DNA of 64,000 nt, from assembly GCF_020073815.1 (NCBI RefSeq), contig NZ_JAIQZJ010000001.1:744001-808000 (forward strand), read 5' to 3'. Both the position numbers and the translations under genes were made by a program. This document shows positions 58,861 to 64,000 of the stretch, one piece after another. Within the stretch, counting starts at the first letter, position 1, and each line of letters begins with the position of its first letter. Source of the DNA: Nocardioides mangrovi. GTDB lineage: Bacteria; Actinomycetota; Actinomycetes; Propionibacteriales; Nocardioidaceae. The notes beneath the pieces were generated by a model that worked only from the letters and a program-made list of their open reading frames with translations, was not told the origin of the DNA and did no database searches.

Positions 58861-59529
58861 CTAGGCGGTCACGACGACCTTCGCGCCGATCGGCGCGAAG
58901 TCCCAGAGCGCGATCGCGTCCGGAGTGCGCTGCCGGATGCAGCCGTGCGACTGGGGCGTGCCCAGCTGCTGCTTGGTCTGCAGCGGGCTGCCGTCCTTGG
59001 TCGGGATCGTGTGGAAGCCGATCGCGGCGCCGCTCGGCCCCTGCGTGAAGCGGACGAAGTACTGCATCACGCCGGAGTCGTCGATGCCGACCGCCCAGCG
59101 CGACTTGCTGTAGACCGCGTAGGTGCCGGGGTCGAGGTTGTCGAGCTTGCTGCCGGAGACCAGGTAGGTACGGCGTACGTCGGTCCCGTCGTCGACCAGC
59201 CAGACCCGCTGGCGGCTCTGGCTGAAGACGATCCGCTTGCCGGTGCCCGAGCCGGCCGGGAGCGCGGTGTCCTCGGCCGGGTCGTCCGCGCTCTCGGAGA
59301 CGCGCGGTGAGACCGAGGTGGAGGCGCTGGGGGTCGGCGTGGGCGTGGGCGTCGGCGCGGCCGTCGAGCTGCTCGCCGCGGGGTCGATCCTGGCCGCGGC
59401 AGGCCCGCCGGAGGTGCCGGGGAAGCCGGCCACGGCACCGACGACCGCCACCACGGTCACGGTGACCGAGGCGCCGAGGACGGCCAACCGCCCGTAGCGC
59501 GGCCGTACCGGGGCCCGGTGCCGGCTCAC
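58861..59529 (-). CDS. L,D-transpeptidase (YkuD domain), membrane-anchored
   Basis: A 222-aa cell-wall crosslinking enzyme. Residues 1-40 carry an N-terminal membrane helix (LAVLGASVTVTVVAVVGAVA), then a Pro/Thr-rich linker and the YkuD domain with GFHTIPTKDGSP and SHGCIRQRTPDAIALW, whose Cys is the nucleophile. It forms 3-3 crosslinks between stem peptides or attaches proteins. The GTG overlaps the ParA stop. Confidence 0.9.
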   Translation of the reverse strand: MSRHRAPVRPRYGRLAVLGASVTVTVVAVVGAVAGFPGTSGGPAAARIDPAASSSTAAPTPTPTPTPSASTSVSPRVSESADDPAEDTALPAGSGTGKRIVFSQSRQRVWLVDDGTDVRRTYLVSGSKLDNLDPGTYAVYSKSRWAVGIDDSGVMQYFVRFTQGPSGAAIGFHTIPTKDGSPLQTKQQLGTPQSHGCIRQRTPDAIALWDFAPIGAKVVVTA

Positions 59530-60338
59530 GACCGGCGCCCTGCCTTCCGGGACTTCTTCGCCTTCGGGCGCTGCGACCGCTCGACCAGGTGGCTGGCGAC
59601 CTCCCGGTAGGCCTGGGCACCCTTGGACGAGCGGCTGGTCGCGAGGATCGAGCGGCCCGCGGCCGGCGCCTCGGCGAACTTGATCGTCTTGGGGATCGGC
59701 GGCTCGACGACCTCGAGGTCGTAGGTCTCGGAGATGGTGTCGAGCACGGCGCGCGCGTGGTTGGTGCGCCCGTCGTACAGCGTGGGCAGCACGCCCCACA
59801 CCTCGAGGCCGCGGTTGGTGAAGCGGCGTACGTCGTGGACGGTGTCGAGCAGCTGCCCGACGCCGCGGTGGCTGAGCGTCTCGCACTGCAGCGGGATGAG
59901 CACGCCGTCGGCGGCGGTGAGCGCCGCGACCGTGAGCACGCCGAGGGAGGGCGGGCAGTCGAGGATCACCCAGTCGTACTCGACCTCGTCCTCCGCCAGC
60001 GTCTCGATCATCGTCTTGAGCACGTGCTCGCGGCCGGTGCGGGTGAGCAGCTCGGCCTCGGCGCGGGCGAGCTCGATGGTGGCCGGCACCAGGTCGACGC
60101 CGTCGTCGGTCTCGATGATGACCTCGGTGGGGTCGAGGCCCTTGGTCAGCACGTGGTGGACCGAGAGCTCAAGGTCCTCGGGGTCGATGCCGAGGGAGAA
60201 GGTGAGGCACGACTGCGGGTCGAGGTCGACCAGCAGGACCGACTGGCCGAGCTCGGCCAGGGCCGCCCCGACGGACGCCACCGTCGTGGTCTTGGCGACG
60301 CCACCCTTCTGGTTGGCGATCGCGAGTGTCGTGGTCAT
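59526..60338 (-). CDS. ParA/Soj-like ATPase
   Basis: A 270-aa P-loop ATPase. The deviant Walker A is KGGVAKTTT, Walker A' LLVDLDPQ and Walker B DWVILDCPPS. No ParB gene is adjacent, so it is an orphan ParA or MinD-like positioning protein (matching Rv3213c by position) rather than the chromosome parA. A basic tail (KAKKSRKAGRRS) may bind DNA. It overlaps the transpeptidase gene. Confidence 0.9.
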   Translation of the reverse strand: MTTTLAIANQKGGVAKTTTVASVGAALAELGQSVLLVDLDPQSCLTFSLGIDPEDLELSVHHVLTKGLDPTEVIIETDDGVDLVPATIELARAEAELLTRTGREHVLKTMIETLAEDEVEYDWVILDCPPSLGVLTVAALTAADGVLIPLQCETLSHRGVGQLLDTVHDVRRFTNRGLEVWGVLPTLYDGRTNHARAVLDTISETYDLEVVEPPIPKTIKFAEAPAAGRSILATSRSSKGAQAYREVASHLVERSQRPKAKKSRKAGRRS

Positions 60339-60400
60339 CGTGGCCCATCATGCCGGACGGGGGTGCCGACTCCCGGCAGCAACCTGTTTGAATGCGGCGC

Positions 60401-61159
60401 ATGTCTACCGCGCTCGTGACCGGCCCCACCGCCGGCATCGGCAAGTCCTTCGCCCACCAGCTCGCCGCGCAGGGCCACGACCTCGTCCTGGTGGCCCGCG
60501 ACCGGGCCCGGCTCGAGGAGGAGGCGGCCGAGCTGCGGGCGTCGTACGACGTCGCGGTGGAGGTGCTCCCCGCCGACCTGGTCGACCGCGAGGAGCTCGC
60601 CACGGTCGAGGCCCGGCTCGCCGACGCCGACCGCCCGGTCGACCTCCTGGTCAACAACGCCGGCTTCGGCCTGAAGAAGCGCTTCCTGGACAACTCCGCC
60701 GACGCGGAGGAGGCGATGCTCGACGTGCTGGTCACCTCGGTGCTGCGGCTGAGCCACGCCGCGCTCGGGCCGATGGCCGAGCGCGGCCACGGCGGCATCA
60801 TCAACGTCTCGAGCGTCGCGTCCTTCCTGCCCCGGGGGACCTACGGCGCCGCCAAGGCGTGGGTCAACAGCTTCTCGGAGTGGGCGCACTACGAGTACGC
60901 CGACCGCGGTGTGGTCGTCACCTGCCTGTGCCCGGGCTTCACCAAGACCGAGTTCCACGAGCGGATGGACGTGCAGCGCGGCTCGGCCCCCGACTTCATG
61001 TGGCTCGACGCCGACAAGCTCGTCGAGACCGCGCTCAAGGACCACGCGAAGGGCCGGGCCTGGTCGATCCCGAGCGCGCAGTACAAGACGATCGCGACCG
61101 CTGCCCGCTACGTCCCGACCTCGCTGCTGCAGCGCTTCCAGTCGCTGGGCCGCCGCTAG
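60401..61159 (+). CDS. Short-chain dehydrogenase/reductase
   Basis: A 252-aa Rossmann-fold oxidoreductase. The cofactor motif is VTGPTAGIGKS, followed by NNAGFG; catalytic Ser lies in NVSSVAS and the Tyr-Lys pair in TYGAAKAW. VLVARDRARL after the second strand suggests NADP preference. Substrate unknown. The ATG at 60401 is taken, with another in-frame ATG nine bases earlier. It is divergent from parA. Confidence 0.9.
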   Translation: MSTALVTGPTAGIGKSFAHQLAAQGHDLVLVARDRARLEEEAAELRASYDVAVEVLPADLVDREELATVEARLADADRPVDLLVNNAGFGLKKRFLDNSADAEEAMLDVLVTSVLRLSHAALGPMAERGHGGIINVSSVASFLPRGTYGAAKAWVNSFSEWAHYEYADRGVVVTCLCPGFTKTEFHERMDVQRGSAPDFMWLDADKLVETALKDHAKGRAWSIPSAQYKTIATAARYVPTSLLQRFQSLGRR

Positions 61160-61168
61160 CCCACGGTC

Positions 61169-62047
61169 TCAGCGGCGTACGACGGTCGGCGTCTCCCGGC
61201 TGCTGGCCGCCGAGGCCTCGGCGGCCAGGTCGAGCAGCCGCTCGAGCTGCTCGGGCGCCGTGGTGTTGCAGCCGAGGTCGTGGTCGGTCTTGCCGACCCC
61301 GTGGTAGTCGCTGGATCCGGTGGCGACGAGCCCGAGGTCGCGGGCGATCGCCCGCAACCGCTCGCGGGTGGCCTCGTCGTGGTCCTGGTGGTCGACCTCG
61401 ATGCCGGCCAGGCCGACCTCCTGGAGCTCCCCCAGCGTGGTCTCGTCGGGCCGGCCGAGGCCGCCGCGGCCCCAGGGGTGGGCGATCACGCTGACCCCGC
61501 CGGCACCGGCGACCGCACGGATCGCCTCCTCGAGCGGGGCGGCGTAGCGGTCGACGTGGGCCGGCTTGCCCCAGCCGAGGTAGCGGTCGAAGGCGGCGGT
61601 CCGGTTGGGCACCACCCCGAGGGTGACCAGCGCGTCGGCGACGTGGGGACGGCCGCTCGCGGCGGCGCCCGGCGCGGCGCGGCGTACGTCGTCCTCGGTG
61701 ATCTCGATGCCCAGCTGCTGGAGCCGGGCGACCATCACCGGCACCCGCGACTCGCGGCCGTCGAGGACCCGCTGGAGCTCGGCGGCGAGCGGTGGGTACG
61801 TCGGGTCGGGCAGGTAGGCCAGCAGGTGGACGCTGCGGTGCCGGTGCCGGGTGCTGATCTCCATGCCGCGCACCAGCGTCAGGCCGGCCGCGCTCGCCTC
61901 GTCCGCGGCCTCGGCCCAGCCGTCCGCGGTGTCGTGGTCGGTGATGGCGAAGACGTCGAGACCCGCGGTGGCCGCCGCCCGCACCAGCTCGGCGGGCGTG
62001 TCGGTCCCGTCGCTGGCACGCGAGTGCGTGTGCAGGTCGATGCGCAC
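61169..62047 (-). CDS. PHP domain phosphoesterase
   Basis: A 292-aa PHP protein. Metal-binding residues are seen: DLHTHSRASDG, AITDHDTADGWAEA, VIAHPWGRGG and SSDYHG. The family includes the 3',5'-nucleotide bisphosphatases and RNA/AMP phosphatases such as TrpH/YciV; the exact substrate is open. The GTG start is directly at the first conserved strand. The gene stop faces the SDR gene with nine bases between. Confidence 0.92.
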   Translation of the reverse strand: MRIDLHTHSRASDGTDTPAELVRAAATAGLDVFAITDHDTADGWAEAADEASAAGLTLVRGMEISTRHRHRSVHLLAYLPDPTYPPLAAELQRVLDGRESRVPVMVARLQQLGIEITEDDVRRAAPGAAASGRPHVADALVTLGVVPNRTAAFDRYLGWGKPAHVDRYAAPLEEAIRAVAGAGGVSVIAHPWGRGGLGRPDETTLGELQEVGLAGIEVDHQDHDEATRERLRAIARDLGLVATGSSDYHGVGKTDHDLGCNTTAPEQLERLLDLAAEASAASSRETPTVVRR

Positions 62048-62072
62048 ACCCTGACCCTAGTGTCGGGTCCTG

Positions 62073-62690
62073 TCACCAGCCTGGGCGGTGTCCCCCGAAG
62101 GGCAGCTCGACCAGCTGCGGCCCCGCACCCGAGAGGTCGCGGAGGATCCAGTCGTCGCGGAGCAGGAGGAGCGCGGAGGCGGGCCGCAGCACGATCCACA
62201 GCCACCGGCCCGCGGCCTCGCCGGCCAGGACCGACCGGTCGAACTCCCCGTCCGAGGTGCTCGTCGAGACGTCCCAGAGGTTGACCGGCTGGCTGCCGAT
62301 CCGCACCCGCGCCGTCGGCGGCCGGTCGGCGATCTCGTGGCCGGGGTCGTCGTACCGGCTCCCCGCGCAGCGCGCGCCCAGGCCGGTCCCCGCCTCCTCG
62401 GCGACGACCAGGACGTCGACCGGCCCGTCCAGCTCGCTGGTCCCGGACGTGCAGGTCAGGGTGCCGCGCGCGTCACGGGTGCCGTCCGCGACCGACGCGA
62501 AGTCGGTGACGCTCCACCCCGGGCTGATCGGCCACGGCACGTACGTCGGGAAGTCCTGCGCCTTCGCGAGGTGCTCCGCGAACGCGTCGTACGTCGCCTC
62601 CTCCGGCCGCCAGAGCGCGGCCCGTCCCCCGTGGTCGGGACATGGGACCACGGGCGCCGAGCACCGCACGCAGCTGGCCGCCAGCGACAT
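62073..62690 (-). CDS. DUF6758 family protein
   Basis: A 205-aa protein of an actinobacterial family of unknown function. The N-terminus has a zinc-ribbon-like CVRCSAPVVPCPDHGG; the core has VPWPISPGWSVTDFASV, VVAEEAGTGLGARCAG and [20 protein letters not shown]. It often lies beside the PHP gene, as here. No catalytic residue can be named. Confidence 0.8.
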   Translation of the reverse strand: MSLAASCVRCSAPVVPCPDHGGRAALWRPEEATYDAFAEHLAKAQDFPTYVPWPISPGWSVTDFASVADGTRDARGTLTCTSGTSELDGPVDVLVVAEEAGTGLGARCAGSRYDDPGHEIADRPPTARVRIGSQPVNLWDVSTSTSDGEFDRSVLAGEAAGRWLWIVLRPASALLLLRDDWILRDLSGAGPQLVELPFGGHRPGW

Positions 62691-62723
62691 GCGCTCAAGC
62701 GTCCGGAACCGGGAGGGCCGCCG

Positions 62724-63290
62724 TCAAGCGTTCCAGCGACGCAGCACCGGCTCGGCGTGCTCCCAGCCGAGCACCGAGACGGTCGCGGTGTCGAGCTGGA
62801 AGAAGCGGCCGGTGGTGACCGGCCGACCCAGCCAGCGGGCGGCGAGGGCGCGCAGCGCGTGGCCGTGCCCGAAGGCGAGCGCGGGGCCGTCGACCGAGCG
62901 AGCGCGCGCGACGACGCGGTCGAGCCGGTCGGAGACCTGGTCGGCGGTCTCGCCGCCCGGGGTCGGGTGCGTCCAGATCGTCCAGCCGGGATCGGTCTCG
63001 CGGATCTGCGGGGTGGTGATGCCCTCGTAGTCGCCGTAGTCCCACTCGACCAGGTCGTCGTCGACCTCGGCGTCGGGGAAGCCCGCCAGCTCCGCCGTAC
63101 GACGCGCCCGCTGCCGCGGGCTGGTCAGCACCAGCGCGAAGCCGACCTCCGCCAGCCGGGGCTCCAGGGTGCGCGCGACGTCCTCCCCCTCGGGCAGCAG
63201 CGGCAGGTCGGTCGTCGACGTGTGGCGACCCGCGACGCTCCACTCGGTGGGACCGTGCCGGACCAGCCAGAGCTCGTTCACGAGCCCCAT
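62724..63290 (-). CDS. Histidine phosphatase family (phosphoglycerate mutase-like) protein
   Basis: A 188-aa enzyme with the RHG motif (LWLVRHGPTEWS), Arg in TSPRQRARRTAE, Glu in DYGDYEG and the second His in LAFGHGHALRALAARW. In mycobacteria the gene in this position (Rv3214) is an acid phosphatase rather than a true mutase; the same is likely. The ATG at 63290 is used; a GTG three codons later is possible. Confidence 0.9.
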   Translation of the reverse strand: MGLVNELWLVRHGPTEWSVAGRHTSTTDLPLLPEGEDVARTLEPRLAEVGFALVLTSPRQRARRTAELAGFPDAEVDDDLVEWDYGDYEGITTPQIRETDPGWTIWTHPTPGGETADQVSDRLDRVVARARSVDGPALAFGHGHALRALAARWLGRPVTTGRFFQLDTATVSVLGWEHAEPVLRRWNA

Positions 63291-63311
63291 TCAACAGGCC
63301 GGACGCCAGCC

Positions 63312-63968
63312 TCAGTCATTCCTGTCCCGTCGGCTCGATCCGTTCACACTCTCGACAAGCCACGCCGCCACGACCGCGGTCACGGATCCGACAACACCGA
63401 TTCCTACGATCATGAGTGCAGCAGCCACCAGGCGCCCTGTCGTTGTCACGGGATAGAAGTCGCCATATCCGACCGTCGTCACTGTGGTCAGGGCCCACCA
63501 CAGGGCATCGCCCGACGTCGTGATGGTCGCACCGGGGGCGTCCCTCTCTGCGTCGAGCACGGCCAGAGCGCCCAGACCGGTGGCGGCAACTGCGACACCG
63601 GCGACGTACACCGATACACGGCCAGCAAGGTTGCCGACCGCCGACCTGTTCAGGATGCGCGCGAACGCAAGGAGACGTAGTAGCCGAAGCGGTCGAAACA
63701 CCGGAGCCGCGATCAGCACGACGTCATACCAGTGACGAACCGCGTAGTGGGCGGTGTCTTCGGCCAACCAGAGACGGATGAGGAAGTCGAAGGCGAAGGC
63801 CACCCAGATCGTCCAGCTCGCTACGCCGAGGACGTCGCCCAGGTCGTGATCCAGTCCAGGATCGAGGATGGGCCACGCATAGGCGACGAGAAAGGCGACG
63901 GCAAGCAGGAGAAGCGGGACTTCACTGGTCCGCTCCCAGCGCTCGACCCGCGATCTGCCGCCCGACAT
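63312..63968 (-). CDS. Potassium channel, voltage-gated-like
   Basis: A 218-aa channel subunit with a voltage-sensor-like domain (S1-S4; S4 contains FRPLRLLRLLAFARI with Arg92, Arg95, Arg98, Arg104) followed by a pore domain with the selectivity filter TVGYGD (165-170). There is no C-terminal RCK domain, so gating is by voltage or other signals. Base composition is visibly lower in GC than in the neighbours. The ATG is near the window end; its control region is cut. Confidence 0.9.
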   Translation of the reverse strand: MSGGRSRVERWERTSEVPLLLLAVAFLVAYAWPILDPGLDHDLGDVLGVASWTIWVAFAFDFLIRLWLAEDTAHYAVRHWYDVVLIAAPVFRPLRLLRLLAFARILNRSAVGNLAGRVSVYVAGVAVAATGLGALAVLDAERDAPGATITTSGDALWWALTTVTTVGYGDFYPVTTTGRLVAAALMIVGIGVVGSVTAVVAAWLVESVNGSSRRDRND

Positions 63969-64000
63969 GGCGCTGACACTAGTGATCGCCGACGGCCGAC

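Noticed and set aside
59526..60338. Chromosome-partition parA at the replication origin
   Set aside because: No parB, parS sites, dnaA or rsmG are nearby, and the gene matches the orphan Rv3213c type.

Overview
The window is about 64 kb of chromosomal DNA from a high-GC actinobacterium. Gene content, 4-base stop/start overlaps, frequent GTG starts and gene order fit the Nocardioidaceae, most likely Nocardioides or a close relative. This placement is inferred from family resemblance and synteny; no rRNA or tRNA is present to confirm it.

Layout. 1-2593 (-): gatB (cut by the window edge), gatA and gatC, preceded by a strong terminator. 2669-7219: a secreted multidomain amidase carrying dockerin and cohesin modules, divergent from an ECF sigma factor and its membrane partner. 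7223-16854: ligA, a TetR/MFS efflux pair with a perfect operator-like palindrome, a DJ-1/PfpI protein, then a cysteine desulfurase, mnmA and MetE-like set and two small genes. 16896-25478 (-): an EEP-family membrane protein, a 2OG-Fe(II) oxygenase, proB, obgE, rpmA, rplU and an RNase E/G with a long Lys/Ala-rich N-terminus. 25838-31817: the radical-SAM pair TIGR03936/TIGR03960, separated by a winged-helix gene, an MFS transporter and a TetR-type regulator next to a 44-bp perfect palindrome. 31890-33720: a 50-aa protein and a 14-TM efflux pump.

33749-45844 is the most interesting region. A six-gene operon of overlapping genes (NCS2 nucleobase permease, three subunits of a molybdenum hydroxylase, a CoxG-like protein, an amidase) lies beside a PucR regulator. 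Divergent from pucR is a three-gene operon of DUF2877, FdrA and DUF1116, the trio reported as oxamate carbamoyltransferase (AllH/AllF/AllG) in E. coli. Together they look like import, oxidation, hydrolysis and carbamoyl recovery from an N-heterocycle, with no allantoin gene, barbiturase or carbamate kinase in view.

45838-51809 (-): a secreted protein, an alkyltransferase-like protein at the end of a MoxR/DUF58/DUF4129 operon, and a secreted S1 protease whose leader can hide its ribosome binding site. 51917-63290: a conserved actinobacterial block resembling M. tuberculosis Rv3206c-Rv3214 (moeZ, TetR, DUF3107, ferritin-like protein, DEAD-box helicase, ParA, phosphoglycerate-mutase-like protein). 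A DUF222/HNH endonuclease element interrupts it; this gene is frameshifted, flanked by inverted repeats and preceded by a LexA-type SOS box. The window ends with a voltage-gated-type potassium channel gene of visibly lower GC.
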